A stretch of DNA of 64,000 nt from an uncultured Sphingomonadaceae bacterium (GCA_947497315.1 CANMFX010000003.1:310001-374000); one strand, 5' to 3'; positions 1 to 9,432 are shown, numbered from the stretch's first letter. The notes: a model not told the origin generated them from the letters alone. Program-made: numbers and translations.

Positions 1-54
1 CGATGTGCACAGCAGTTGGGCGGAGATAGCGATCTTGCCGAAAATGCATGATGA

Positions 55-73
55 CATTCGAATTATGAATTGG
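55..73. promoter_or_regulatory. Candidate LysR-type operator, copy 1
   Basis: The site CATTCGAATTATGAATTGG lies 61-79 bp upstream of the S9 peptidase start. It matches the site at 5185-5203 in 17 of 19 bases and contains an ATTC-N7-GAAT dyad of the kind LysR regulators bind. A second related word, ATGCATSATGACA, occurs twice here (44-56 and 91-103). That the LysR protein encoded at 4233-5141 binds it is inference. Confidence 0.5.
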
Positions 74-133
74 CGACCTGTGGCATTTGTATGCATCATG
101 ACAATTCTTTGAACATAAAGAAGGGTAAGGGGC

Positions 134-2257
134 ATGGTGATCATCAGAAACTTACGCGTTACAAGTTCCATGGCTGGTCTGTTGTTGGGAGTCGGCGTGG
201 CTGTGTCAGCGCCGCTACAGGCAGCCGAAAAATCTCAAAAAACAACCATAAGCCCGGTTGCGTTTATTGAGATGCCGCGATTGGACGACCCCGTACTTTC
301 TGCGGATGGCAAGAAAATCGTCATGGTCCAATCCGCGGTGGATTGGGCGGAGAATGAGCGTGTTGATGCTTACAACCTGATTGATGTTGAAACTGGAGAC
401 TTGCAGGCAATTCCGCGGAGCGAGATTGAGGATGACAGCCTGTCGGCCGCACAATGGTCACCGGACAGTTCCGGTTTTGTGGCAACGTTGAAACGTGAAG
501 ATGACGAAAAGGCTGCCGCCTATTTTTATGATATCGAGAGCAAAAGCCTGACCAAATTGTTCGAGCATCCGGAGAATGTCTCAGACCTCAAATGGACGAA
601 TGATGGTCGCACGATCTACTTTCGAATGCGACGTGACGAAAAGAAAACGAAGGAAGACAAAGCGCGTGAAATAGCGCCTTATGATGTTTCCATTCCGATG
701 GAATTATGGCGTTACCAGCAGGATGAGAAGATATCGGAGCCGGTTCTGGCTGGCCCGTTCAGCGTTCGCCATTTTTCGCTGTCAGCCGATGATAGCCAGA
801 TTATCTACAGCCGCATGCCAGAGGGCGCAGGCTATGCCAGTCACCACCGGGAATTGTGGCTGCGAGATATTGCGAGTGGCAGGGATACTCGCCTGACCAA
901 CAATGGATATCATGAAGCGGAAGCGCAGCTATCGCCTGATGGAACCCGCTTCGCTTTTATCGCCACCGTAAATGATAGGGGCGAAGGCTATTATGAAGAC
1001 AATCTGTTCGTCCAAACCATAGGATCATCACAGCCAAAATTACTGCTCCCGAACGAGCCCATGGAAGTGCTAGACTTCGCATGGAATAAGCAAGGTTCGG
1101 AAATTTATATATTGGGAAACACGGGCGTGCGGACCGATCTGTTTCGACTGAATCTGGACGGCAACCGGCTGACGCGGATTACAGAGGGCGATCATGTGCT
1201 GGGAGACTGGAGCTATAATCCGGAAACCGACACGCATATCATGCTGCGGACCGATGCGCGGAGCCCCGGCGAGGTCTATATCAAGAGAAAAGGCGGACCA
1301 CTTGAAAAGGTGAGCGGGATCCATAACGAATGGACAGAACATGTCCGGCTTCCCGAGCAGCAGGTTTTTCAATGGACGGCGCGAGATGGCACGACGCTTG
1401 AGGGCCTGTTGATACCGCCAGTGGGCTATCAGTCCGATGGCAAATATCCGCTGGTCACGATCACGCACGGCGGGCCGCGCTCATCTTCGCAATTTGGATC
1501 CTGGAATACGTCACGATATGCCAGCGTTCTCGCAGGGCAGGGATATGCGGTTTTCCTGCCCAATCATCGAGGCGGAACCGGCTATGGCGATGCATTCATG
1601 CGCGATATGGTCGGCAACTATTTCCGCAACTCGCATCTCGACGTCATGGACGGCATTGATGCGCTGGTCACACAGGGCATTGCTGATCCCGACCGACTGG
1701 TGAAAATGGGCTGGAGTGCTGGCGGCCATATGACCAACAAGCTGATCACCTTTACCGATCGGTTCAAGGCGGCGTCATCCGGTGCCGGTGCCTCCAGCTG
1801 GATATCCATGTATGGGGAGAGTGACGTGCGCCATAATCGCACGCCCTGGTTTGGTGGTGCTCCATGGCAGGAAAATGCGCCGCTGGATAGTTACATCGCC
1901 CAGTCACCATTGAAAGATGCGTGGAAAGTGAAAACACCGACTTTGTTCTTCAACGGTGGCAACGACGTTCGGGTGCCGCCTACCCAGCAGATCATGATGT
2001 ATCGGGGCGTCCGGGCGGCCGGTGCACCGACAAGTCTCTATGTTGCCGAGGGTGAGCCGCATGGTTTTCGCAAGCCGTTTAACCAGCTGTTCAAGATCAA
2101 TACAGAACTTGCCTGGTATGCCAAACATGTCCTCGACAAAGACTATCAACCTGTTCTGCCGCCGATAGAGCCTGAAGTAGAGGAGGAAGAGACAGAGGAA
2201 GAAGAGGAGCAGGAAATTCCGGAAGAACAAAAGGTTAGTGAAGAGACCGTCCAATGA
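134..2257 (+). CDS. Secreted S9 family peptidase (dipeptidyl/acylaminoacyl peptidase type)
   Basis: Serine peptidase of the prolyl oligopeptidase clan, 707 residues, probably periplasmic. An N-terminal signal sequence (residues about 1-30, ending near ALQA) precedes a WD40-like/beta-propeller region (about 40-400) and an alpha/beta hydrolase domain (about 420-680). The triad is visible: Ser528 in GWSAGG, Asp611 in GGNDVRVPP and His643 in EGEPHGF, with the oxyanion HGGP motif near 445. Such enzymes release dipeptides or acylated residues from short peptides. The C-terminus is a run of glutamates (about 675-700), unusual for the family. The ATG follows a purine-rich GGTAAGGGG. The next gene overlaps it by 4 bp (ATGA), indicating one operon with the DUF819 and S51 genes. 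Exact substrate is not inferable. Confidence 0.9.
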   Translation: MVIIRNLRVTSSMAGLLLGVGVAVSAPLQAAEKSQKTTISPVAFIEMPRLDDPVLSADGKKIVMVQSAVDWAENERVDAYNLIDVETGDLQAIPRSEIEDDSLSAAQWSPDSSGFVATLKREDDEKAAAYFYDIESKSLTKLFEHPENVSDLKWTNDGRTIYFRMRRDEKKTKEDKAREIAPYDVSIPMELWRYQQDEKISEPVLAGPFSVRHFSLSADDSQIIYSRMPEGAGYASHHRELWLRDIASGRDTRLTNNGYHEAEAQLSPDGTRFAFIATVNDRGEGYYEDNLFVQTIGSSQPKLLLPNEPMEVLDFAWNKQGSEIYILGNTGVRTDLFRLNLDGNRLTRITEGDHVLGDWSYNPETDTHIMLRTDARSPGEVYIKRKGGPLEKVSGIHNEWTEHVRLPEQQVFQWTARDGTTLEGLLIPPVGYQSDGKYPLVTITHGGPRSSSQFGSWNTSRYASVLAGQGYAVFLPNHRGGTGYGDAFMRDMVGNYFRNSHLDVMDGIDALVTQGIADPDRLVKMGWSAGGHMTNKLITFTDRFKAASSGAGASSWISMYGESDVRHNRTPWFGGAPWQENAPLDSYIAQSPLKDAWKVKTPTLFFNGGNDVRVPPTQQIMMYRGVRAAGAPTSLYVAEGEPHGFRKPFNQLFKINTELAWYAKHVLDKDYQPVLPPIEPEVEEEETEEEEEQEIPEEQKVSEETVQ

Positions 2258-3486
2258 CATTGCCGCTGGATAATGTCGCGAGCTTTGGTGTCCTTTGTGC
2301 TATATTGGGTATCCTGTTTTTTCTCAAAAATCGGGGCGGTTTCTGGGATCGGTTTTTCGTTTTCATTCCCATCGTATTGCTCTGCTACCTCATCCCCTCA
2401 CTGCTTCGCAGCTTTGGTATTGTGGCATCGGCCGATGACGGTTTGTGGCAGGTGGCCAAGGATTATTTTCTGCCCGCAGCTTTGATATTGATGACATTGA
2501 GCATCGACCTCAAAGCCATTATGGGCCTTGGATCCAAGGCGCTCATCATGTTTTTCACTGCCACTATCGGCATCATCATCGGTGGGCCTGTCGCGATCCT
2601 GATTGTGGGTTCGTTCAGCCCGGAGACTGTTGGCGGTGAAGGGGCTGACGCAGTCTGGAAGGGCCTTGCTACATTGGCTGGGAGCTGGATCGGCGGCGGA
2701 GCAAACCAGACTGCGATGCTGGAAGTTTACGGCTATAATCCGGAGCGTTACGGCGCCATGGTCGCTGTCGACATCGTCATTGCCAATATCTGGATGGCAT
2801 TTCTGCTTTATGGTGCTGGTAATGTTGAGAAAGTGGACCGCTGGCTAAAGGCAGACTCTAGTGCGATAGATAATTTGCGAGACAAGATGGCGAATTTCAC
2901 CCTGTCTGTTGAACGCACGTCTACCACATCGGAAATCATGCTGTTGCTCGCGGTGGCTTTTGGCGGGGTCGGTCTATCTCATCTCTTGGGTGGTTTTCTG
3001 TCCGGTGCTTTCGAAGCCATACCTGCTTTTACTGACAGTTTTCTGGCGGGCAAATTCTTCTGGATAGTGGTGATTGCGACCACTTTGGGCGTAGCACTCA
3101 GCTTTACCAAAGCGCGCGACCTTGAAGGGGCCGGTGCATCCAAGTTCGGAACTGTCCTTATATTTCTGCTGGTCGCTATTATCGGCACCAAGATGGATAT
3201 TTTCCAAATGGCTGATGCGCCGATGCTGTTCCTCGTCGGGTTCATCTGGATGTTGTTCCACAGCATATCGTTGATCGTGGTCGCCAAGATGATCCGGGCT
3301 CCGTTTTTCTTTGTCGCGGTGGGTAGTAAAGCGAATGTCGGTGGTGCAGCGTCAGCCCCTGTTGTAGCGGCGGCTTTTCATCCTGCGCTCGCTCCAGTCG
3401 GGGTCCTGCTGGCGGTGCTTGGCTATGCGTTGGGCACTTATGGCGCCATCTTGTGTGCGCAACTGATGCAGGCGGTTGCTCCATGA
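2254..3486 (+). CDS. DUF819 family integral membrane protein
   Basis: A 410-residue polytopic membrane protein with about ten to twelve hydrophobic segments, matching the DUF819 (YjcL-like) family in length and in glycine-rich motifs such as GSWIGGGANQTAM (about 149-161) and GSKANVGGAASAP (about 356-368). The family resembles secondary transporters, but its substrate is not established. The gene is translationally coupled to the S9 peptidase upstream (ATGA overlap at 2254-2257) and to the S51 peptidase downstream (overlap at 3483-3486). This tight packing between two peptidases suggests import or export of a peptide or amino-acid product, which is inference. Confidence 0.85.
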   Translation: MTLPLDNVASFGVLCAILGILFFLKNRGGFWDRFFVFIPIVLLCYLIPSLLRSFGIVASADDGLWQVAKDYFLPAALILMTLSIDLKAIMGLGSKALIMFFTATIGIIIGGPVAILIVGSFSPETVGGEGADAVWKGLATLAGSWIGGGANQTAMLEVYGYNPERYGAMVAVDIVIANIWMAFLLYGAGNVEKVDRWLKADSSAIDNLRDKMANFTLSVERTSTTSEIMLLLAVAFGGVGLSHLLGGFLSGAFEAIPAFTDSFLAGKFFWIVVIATTLGVALSFTKARDLEGAGASKFGTVLIFLLVAIIGTKMDIFQMADAPMLFLVGFIWMLFHSISLIVVAKMIRAPFFFVAVGSKANVGGAASAPVVAAAFHPALAPVGVLLAVLGYALGTYGAILCAQLMQAVAP

Positions 3487-4199
3487 CAGCTGTTTCCCGG
3501 CAGTTTTTTGGCATAAGTGATTCTGCGTCGCTGTTTGTAGCGGATGATGCCGAACCCGTCATGGCGAAAAAACTTGTCTCTCTGTCGAAAAAGACAAAAC
3601 CGGTCATTTGTTATGTTGGCGCTGCGAAAGGTGACCGGCAAGATCGAATTGCTGAATTCCTGACGCTCGCCGAGCGGATTGATGCAGTTCCCCATATACT
3701 CAGTTTGTTTAATCCCCCGACGGGTGATCCCAGTCTGTTTTTTGCCGGCGTCGATATCGTTTTTATAGACGGAGGATCGACCCGCAACCTGATGGCGATT
3801 TTTGAGGAATGGGGTGTCGTGGATGCCTTGCGCAATGCCTATGAACAAGGTGTCATCATTGCAGGGGCCAGCGCTGGGCTCAATATCATGTTCGATTGGA
3901 ATATTACGGACTCGGTGAAATCGGAGCTAGTACCGCTTAAGGGGTATGGGTTTTTGAGCGGCAGTGTATGCGTACATTATGATGCCAACTCCGGCAGACA
4001 ATCGCTGTTTCAAGATTTTTTGATCAATGGCGAGGCAGTCTTTCCAGCCCTCGCGATTGACGAGGGGGTTGCCATTCATTTCGAAAACGAGCGCATAAAA
4101 TCCGTATTTTCCGTCAGTGATACAGCGAGTTTACGGCAGATATTAAAGCAGGATGGGGCGCTTGTTTCTACCCCACTAGATGTGCAGCGCATCGGTTGA
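3483..4199 (+). CDS. Peptidase E-like S51 family hydrolase
   Basis: A 238-residue protein of the S51 peptidase / type 1 glutamine amidotransferase-like fold. The nucleophile elbow GASAGLN (serine near residue 130) and the upstream GGSTRNL motif (about 99-105) are the expected S51 signatures. Relatives are peptidase E, which cleaves Asp-X dipeptides, and cyanophycinase, which degrades a beta-linked Asp-Arg polymer. No signal peptide is present, so it should be cytoplasmic. The ATG at 3483 overlaps the DUF819 stop (ATGA), which decides this start over an in-frame GTG/ATG further upstream. It is the last gene of the S9-DUF819-S51 operon and may process aspartyl peptides imported by its neighbours (inference). 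Confidence 0.8.
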   Translation: MTAVSRQFFGISDSASLFVADDAEPVMAKKLVSLSKKTKPVICYVGAAKGDRQDRIAEFLTLAERIDAVPHILSLFNPPTGDPSLFFAGVDIVFIDGGSTRNLMAIFEEWGVVDALRNAYEQGVIIAGASAGLNIMFDWNITDSVKSELVPLKGYGFLSGSVCVHYDANSGRQSLFQDFLINGEAVFPALAIDEGVAIHFENERIKSVFSVSDTASLRQILKQDGALVSTPLDVQRIG

Positions 4200-4232
4200 G
4201 GCGCAAAAGAAGTGCTTCTTACGAAATAGGAT

Positions 4233-5141
4233 TTATGAAGCTTGTGAATTGGGCCGCTTGAGCTGGTTCCAAATGTCGGAAACTATGGGATTGCCGTTAC
4301 TCGCGGCGCAGTAGATGCGAATGGACAAGCTCGTCGTATGATTGCTCGGTACAAGACGCAGTCCTTGCTCAGCAGGATCACCGGGAACGACCGTCTCCGG
4401 CAGCCATGATATCCCGAATCCATTCTGCGTTGCCGCCAATATGCTTTCGACCAATGCTGCCCGATACACGATGTTCAGCCGTTTCTTGAACCGGGCCTTG
4501 CCAAGCAACTGTTCAAAAATCCGGGACATGAAGGAAGTGTTGGAATAGGCCACATAGGGGATGGATTCTAAACCATCCTCCCGCAGATCAATCGGAGCAG
4601 AATCGATGCTTTGATATGGACGTAAGTGGTGGCGTTCAATTTCGATACTAGGGAATTGTACCGGATCGAAATCGAACGAGATCGAGTCATGATGGTATGA
4701 GATGAAGAAATCACTGGCCCCGTTGTGAAGGCTGGTCAGATAGTCTTCGGCAGCGCGAGTTTCGGCAATGATCAGGGTAGAAAATGGCGACGTCACCCCA
4801 TGCCAGGAATTTATGAGTTCCGGTACAAACTTTAACGCCAAAGTATGTAGACTGGAAATCGTGATGCTGTTTTTACCGATTTTTGAATATTCATTCGCAA
4901 CCGCGCGCGCTTCGTAACACTGATCGACAATATTTCTGGCGGTATTGATAAAATCTTCCCCAGCGGGCGTCAGCTTGATGGGGTGAGCTGAACGGTTGAA
5001 AAGAGGTGTGCCGATCCACGACTCCAGCGCCTGAATACGACGACTTAAAGCGGACTGAGTAACGAACCGTGCCTCCGCAGCATGGGCAAAGTGTCCCTTC
5101 TCAGCAACACTAATGAAATCTTCCAGCCACTTTAGTTCCAA
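4233..5141 (-). CDS. LysR family transcriptional regulator
   Basis: A 302-residue LysR-type regulator. The N-terminal winged helix-turn-helix is clear (residues about 2-62, with the AHAAEARFVTQSALSRRIQ helix region), followed by the periplasmic-binding-like effector domain (about 90-290). The start is TTG at 5141, supported by AAGGA 8-9 nt upstream. It is divergent from the TonB-dependent receptor and converges on the S9-DUF819-S51 operon. Both flanking operons carry a near-identical upstream dyad (55-73 and 5185-5203), so it probably controls both and itself. The inducer is unknown; a peptide or amino acid is the contextual guess. Confidence 0.9.
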   Translation of the reverse strand: MELKWLEDFISVAEKGHFAHAAEARFVTQSALSRRIQALESWIGTPLFNRSAHPIKLTPAGEDFINTARNIVDQCYEARAVANEYSKIGKNSITISSLHTLALKFVPELINSWHGVTSPFSTLIIAETRAAEDYLTSLHNGASDFFISYHHDSISFDFDPVQFPSIEIERHHLRPYQSIDSAPIDLREDGLESIPYVAYSNTSFMSRIFEQLLGKARFKKRLNIVYRAALVESILAATQNGFGISWLPETVVPGDPAEQGLRLVPSNHTTSLSIRIYCAASNGNPIVSDIWNQLKRPNSQAS

Positions 5142-5184
5142 GAAAAATGTCCTTTTTCAGAAGCTTGCGTTTTTCGCATCGTAT

Positions 5185-5203
5185 CATTCCAATTATGAAT
5201 TTG
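5185..5203. promoter_or_regulatory. Candidate LysR-type operator, copy 2
   Basis: CATTCCAATTATGAATTTG lies between the divergent lysR and TonB-receptor genes, 44-62 bp upstream of the lysR TTG and about 98-116 bp upstream of the receptor ATG. It differs from the copy at 55-73 at only two positions. Placement fits the usual autoregulatory arrangement of LysR regulators. Confidence 0.5.
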
Positions 5204-5300
5204 AAGTCATTTTTTATGATGTCAGACCGGGGTCGGAGGAACAATGGCTCAGTAACAGCTGGGATTGTGCAACAAAATTGTCTCGAGGGGGATATATCAG

Positions 5301-8300
5301 ATGATAAAGTTACGTAACATATTAAAATGTTCAACCGTACTAATGGCGGTAACCAGCATCCCGGCTCTGGCTCAAGAAGTGCCGGACACGGAACAGGCTG
5401 AGGCAAGCGCAAGTGATGATCTGATTGTTGTTACGGGGTCACGTATCGAACGGCGAGCAGAAGAATCGTCCATCCCGCTACAAGTATTCAGCGCTGATGA
5501 TATAGAAGAAACAGGTAAAACGGATCTGGCGGAAATCATCACGCAGCTTCCGGGTGTAGGTGATGGTGTTTCGGTTCAGAACAGTAACAACTCTATCCAA
5601 AATAATGGCCTTTCCACGATCAGCTTGCGGCGGTTGGGCGACAACAGAACGCTTGTCTTGATTAACGGTAAGCGGGCTGTGTCCAACTCGGGCAATGGTG
5701 ATCGCGTCAGCCTTGGCACCATTCCAGCAGGCTTCGTAAAGCGTGCCGAAATTACAACCGGCGGTGCATCCGCGATTTATGGTTCTGACGCTATCGCAGG
5801 TGTTGCGAACTTCATTCTCGAAGACTCTTTTGAAGGCATCGATCTCGATGTCCGCTTTTCGGCTCCCGATGCAAGCGGCGGCGAAGAGCTGCGCCTCGAA
5901 GGCCTCTACGGCACCAGATTTGCCGATGACCGTGGTTATATTCTGCTCGGTGCAAGCTATCGGGATGAGGATGAGATATTGATCGATTCCAGTCGTCCTT
6001 TGGCTGCGGCTGCGCTGGAATTTGATGATCCAGCTGATGCTTCCGGGGATTCTTTCGCTAATGAGGTAAATGCGCCAGGCTGTGATCCGGATAATACTGA
6101 CCGCCATTGTATTTTGCCGTCATTCGATTCCGACCTTCCAGGTGGCGTTTTTGAGGGTGATGCCTGGTTCAGAGATGGTCAGTGGTTTAATGACGTAGCG
6201 CGCGATGATCCTAGTGGTTTTGGTCGTCTGCCCGCTGATCGAGAGCCGGGACAGGATTTCCTGGGAGACTTCGATGGTATCAATGATCGTTTGGGGCAGT
6301 CCCTGCGCTCGAAACGCGAAATACTTAATCTTGGCTTTCATGGGAAATATGAGTTCTCCGATGTGGTTACCGCATCGCTGACCGCACTTTATTCCGATGT
6401 AGACACAGTCAGTCGCAATGGCATCGAAGATGCCGGCAGTGGAGAATCTTACGGTATTTTAAATGGTGTGCCTGATGTGTTCAATGTTCGCCGAATGGCT
6501 TCGGACCATCCATTCATCCCGCCGGAAGTTGAGGTTACGCGAAGCGGTACGGTCTCGTGGATAAGATCCTTTCCGGAAGTCGGCGAAGAGCAACGTATCA
6601 ACAGCCGTGAAACGATCCGTTTAATGGGTGATCTGGATGGCCAGTTGACGGATGCAATCAGATGGAACGCTTTCGCGACCTATGGCGAATGGAAGCAACG
6701 GGCAATTAATGTTGGCGAGATCAATCTTCAGAATGTAGATTTTGCTCTGGATATCGAAGATAATGGTGCGGGTGGTTTTCAATGCGCCGATGCAACCGCC
6801 CGTCAAAATGGTTGTGTGCCGTTAAATCTTTTTGGAGAAGGAAGTGTATCTCCCGAAGCCGCAGAATATATCAGCTACACGGGTGACGCTTCGCAAAAAC
6901 GAACCCAGTTTACGGCTGGTGGGTCAATCAATGGTGATCTTTTCTCTATAAACGACCGCAATGTGAAATTTGCTGCCGGTGTTGAGTATCGCCGGGAAAC
7001 GCAAAGCACGAGAGGCGACCGTGATGGTGATTTGGTCGGCGGCGTCGATGGTGATCCGACAACCAATGATGTCTTCGTTACGACCCACTCTACTTTTCCA
7101 AGTATCACGGCAAACTATGACGTTGTAGAAGGTTTTGTGGAAATTGATGTACCGTTGTTTGAAACCGTAAATGTCAGCGGTGCCGCTCGCATCGCCGAAT
7201 ATTCTACCGTCGGAACGATTTTCAGCCTGAATGCCGGACTTGTTTGGCAGATGAACGATGATCTAAGATTCCGTACACAATTTTCGCGATCTCAGCGGGC
7301 ACCGAACATTACCGAGTTTTTCTCGCCAGCGCGTCCTGATGGCGATGATCTCCAGGACCCTTGTGAGGGTTTGAATCCGGATGGAACCGGCATTTCAGCA
7401 CCGTCAAGTCCGGGTGGAGAGAATGCAAACCTTGCTACCATTGCACAAAACTGTCTGGCTGAGGCTGGAATTCAGGCTTATTTTGCCGATCCCGACAATC
7501 AGGATGCAGCCGGTGTTCCCGACGCTTTTGATGCGCCAGGTGCTACGCAAGGTCCAAATGCCGGTAACCAGAATCTTCAGGAAGAAACCGCGAATACATT
7601 TACCGCCGGTTTCGTGCTCACTCCGTCGGCTATTCCAAACTTCACCTTTGTAGCCGACTATTACCGGATCAGCATCAAAGACGCGATTGGTTCAGTCAGC
7701 ACGCAAAACACGGTTGATCTTTGCTATGCTGCGGATGATTTCCCGAACAACCGGTTCTGTGATGTCATTACCAGAAACGCTCTGGACGGCAGCGTTGATG
7801 AGGTGATTAACTTTCAGGAAAATCTGAATAACGAGCTGGTCGAGGGTATCGACGCGACGATGCGGTGGAGCCGTATTGAACTGCCGGTTATTCCCGGGCG
7901 TTTCGATATCGACTTCCGTTATTCTCACTATTTCAAGGATCAAACGACGTTCACCGGTATTGGCGGCGTAACGGTATTGGATACTCCATTAGGAGAGATC
8001 GATAATGGTGAGGATGAACTTCGCTTGCGCCTGGGTTATCGAAACGGCGGTTTCCGAATGACTTACACGCTCAACTATGAAGCGGGTGGCGTAGACAGTA
8101 ATGACGCTGCAAATCCTGACGACGACCGCTTCTTCCGCGTGAGTGACGAAACTTTTCATGATGTTTACGCACGCTATCGTTTCGGTCCCGATGATCGTTA
8201 TACAATTTATGGCGGCGTGAATAATATTTTCAATAATTTCGGTCCGCTCATTCCAACAGGTACTGATTCAGGCAGCAGTCTCAACATCACGAACGACGTG

Positions 8301-8351
8301 AATGATGCCGTTGGCCGTGAGTTTTTCCTCGGTGCAAGCGTTCGCTTCTAG
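5301..8351 (+). CDS. TonB-dependent receptor
   Basis: A 1016-residue outer-membrane receptor that imports substrate using TonB energy. A signal peptide ends near residue 25 (ALAQE). The plug domain (about 40-170) has the VVTGSRIERR start and the LVLINGKR and IYGSDAIAGVANF signatures, and a long beta-barrel ends with the typical terminal aromatic strand (GREFFLGASVRF). ATG 5301 is chosen because GAGGGGG lies just upstream and the peptide starts with a normal MIKLRN signal. The sequence type resembles sphingomonad receptors for peptides or glycans rather than ferric siderophores. It is divergent from lysR and shares its putative operator with the S9 peptidase operon. Confidence 0.9.
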   Translation: MIKLRNILKCSTVLMAVTSIPALAQEVPDTEQAEASASDDLIVVTGSRIERRAEESSIPLQVFSADDIEETGKTDLAEIITQLPGVGDGVSVQNSNNSIQNNGLSTISLRRLGDNRTLVLINGKRAVSNSGNGDRVSLGTIPAGFVKRAEITTGGASAIYGSDAIAGVANFILEDSFEGIDLDVRFSAPDASGGEELRLEGLYGTRFADDRGYILLGASYRDEDEILIDSSRPLAAAALEFDDPADASGDSFANEVNAPGCDPDNTDRHCILPSFDSDLPGGVFEGDAWFRDGQWFNDVARDDPSGFGRLPADREPGQDFLGDFDGINDRLGQSLRSKREILNLGFHGKYEFSDVVTASLTALYSDVDTVSRNGIEDAGSGESYGILNGVPDVFNVRRMASDHPFIPPEVEVTRSGTVSWIRSFPEVGEEQRINSRETIRLMGDLDGQLTDAIRWNAFATYGEWKQRAINVGEINLQNVDFALDIEDNGAGGFQCADATARQNGCVPLNLFGEGSVSPEAAEYISYTGDASQKRTQFTAGGSINGDLFSINDRNVKFAAGVEYRRETQSTRGDRDGDLVGGVDGDPTTNDVFVTTHSTFPSITANYDVVEGFVEIDVPLFETVNVSGAARIAEYSTVGTIFSLNAGLVWQMNDDLRFRTQFSRSQRAPNITEFFSPARPDGDDLQDPCEGLNPDGTGISAPSSPGGENANLATIAQNCLAEAGIQAYFADPDNQDAAGVPDAFDAPGATQGPNAGNQNLQEETANTFTAGFVLTPSAIPNFTFVADYYRISIKDAIGSVSTQNTVDLCYAADDFPNNRFCDVITRNALDGSVDEVINFQENLNNELVEGIDATMRWSRIELPVIPGRFDIDFRYSHYFKDQTTFTGIGGVTVLDTPLGEIDNGEDELRLRLGYRNGGFRMTYTLNYEAGGVDSNDAANPDDDRFFRVSDETFHDVYARYRFGPDDRYTIYGGVNNIFNNFGPLIPTGTDSGSSLNITNDVNDAVGREFFLGASVRF

Positions 8352-8400
8352 GATCGAAACGAAATAGACCGGCCGTCTGCGGGGGCGATCATGGCCGGAC

Positions 8401-8440
8401 ATGACCTCCAAGTCTTATCCTTTAGGGGCTTGGAGGTCAT
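8401..8440. terminator. Hairpin between TonB receptor and hydrolase genes
   Basis: A perfect 12-bp stem (8401-8412 with 8429-8440, arm ATGACCTCCAAG) with a 16-nt loop follows the receptor stop by about 50 bp. It is followed by AAATTT rather than a clean T-run, so it may be a weak terminator or an mRNA-stabilising structure that lowers expression of the downstream hydrolase. Confidence 0.5.
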
Positions 8441-8454
8441 AAATTTAATCAAGA

Positions 8455-9432
8455 ATGGGTATGCCGATGAACATCCGATATCTTGCAGTGGTCAGCAGTT
8501 TGGTCTTCATATCCGGTGGCTACGTCTCTGCGTTGGCCAGTGCCGCACCGTCTGGCAGTAAAGCTGCTGAGCGACCAGCCGAGCACCGTTTTCACAGCGT
8601 CACCTCAACCGGAACGTCGGAAACCCTTGCGCTGAAATCCGGAGAGATTAACCGGTTTGTCTTCACAAAGTGGGCGGGCCCCGATTTGCCGGTTTGGGTA
8701 TATTTGCCCGATGGCATTGATTTGTCGCGCGCGCCTGTCCTGTTCATGATGCACGGCAACAAGCGTGATCCCCATCGCTATCTCAGGGAATGGCGAGAGC
8801 CTGCTCAGGAAAAAGGCCTTATTGTTGTTGCGCCGGAATTTTCCCAGCGGGATTTTCCAAAATCCGCGGGCTATAATCTCGGCAATGTCTTCCGGAAAGA
8901 AACCGAAGGACGGCAAGATGAATCCATCTGGTCCTTCAGCGCCATTGAACCGATTTTCGATCGTGTAAAACAGGTTGTTGGAAGCCAGCAGACGCAATAT
9001 AGTATTTACGGTCACTCGGCCGGCGCACAATTTGTGCACCGGTATCTTTATTATAAACCCGATGCGCCGGTGAAACAGTATATCGCCGCCAATGCTGGCT
9101 GGTACACACGGCCCGATCTGGCAGAAGTATATCCTTATGGACTGGCTGGGGCTGGTATCTCTGAAGAGATGATAAAGGCGGCGTTGAGCAAAAACGTCCT
9201 GCTGCTTTTGGGGGATAAGGATAATGACCCCAATCATAAAAGCCTGCGACGGAGCCCAGAAGCCATGAAGCAAGGATCGCATCGTTTTGCTCGCGGTTTG
9301 TCTTACCATGAATTCGGCAAACAGAAGGCCGATGAATATGCCTTGCCCTTTGGTTGGAGAGTAAAGGTTGTTCCTGGTGTTGCCCATTCCAACGGTTTGA
9401 TGGCCAGGGCCGCTGCCCCTTCTGTGAACTAG
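8455..9432 (+). CDS. Secreted alpha/beta hydrolase (esterase/PHB depolymerase-like)
   Basis: A 325-residue predicted secreted hydrolase. The signal sequence covers about residues 1-30 (hydrophobic core YLAVVSSLVFISGG, cleavage near ASA). The fold shows an oxyanion FMMHGN motif (about 99-104), a nucleophile elbow GHSAGA (about 186-191), an acid residue region GDKDND and a late histidine in VPGVAHSNG. The domain resembles poly(3-hydroxybutyrate) depolymerase-type and feruloyl-esterase-like proteins; substrate cannot be named. In-frame ATGs at 8455, 8461 and 8467 are all possible and none has a strong ribosome site; 8467 gives the cleanest signal peptide. It follows the TonB receptor in the same direction and may be co-expressed. 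Confidence 0.75.
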   Translation: MGMPMNIRYLAVVSSLVFISGGYVSALASAAPSGSKAAERPAEHRFHSVTSTGTSETLALKSGEINRFVFTKWAGPDLPVWVYLPDGIDLSRAPVLFMMHGNKRDPHRYLREWREPAQEKGLIVVAPEFSQRDFPKSAGYNLGNVFRKETEGRQDESIWSFSAIEPIFDRVKQVVGSQQTQYSIYGHSAGAQFVHRYLYYKPDAPVKQYIAANAGWYTRPDLAEVYPYGLAGAGISEEMIKAALSKNVLLLLGDKDNDPNHKSLRRSPEAMKQGSHRFARGLSYHEFGKQKADEYALPFGWRVKVVPGVAHSNGLMARAAAPSVN

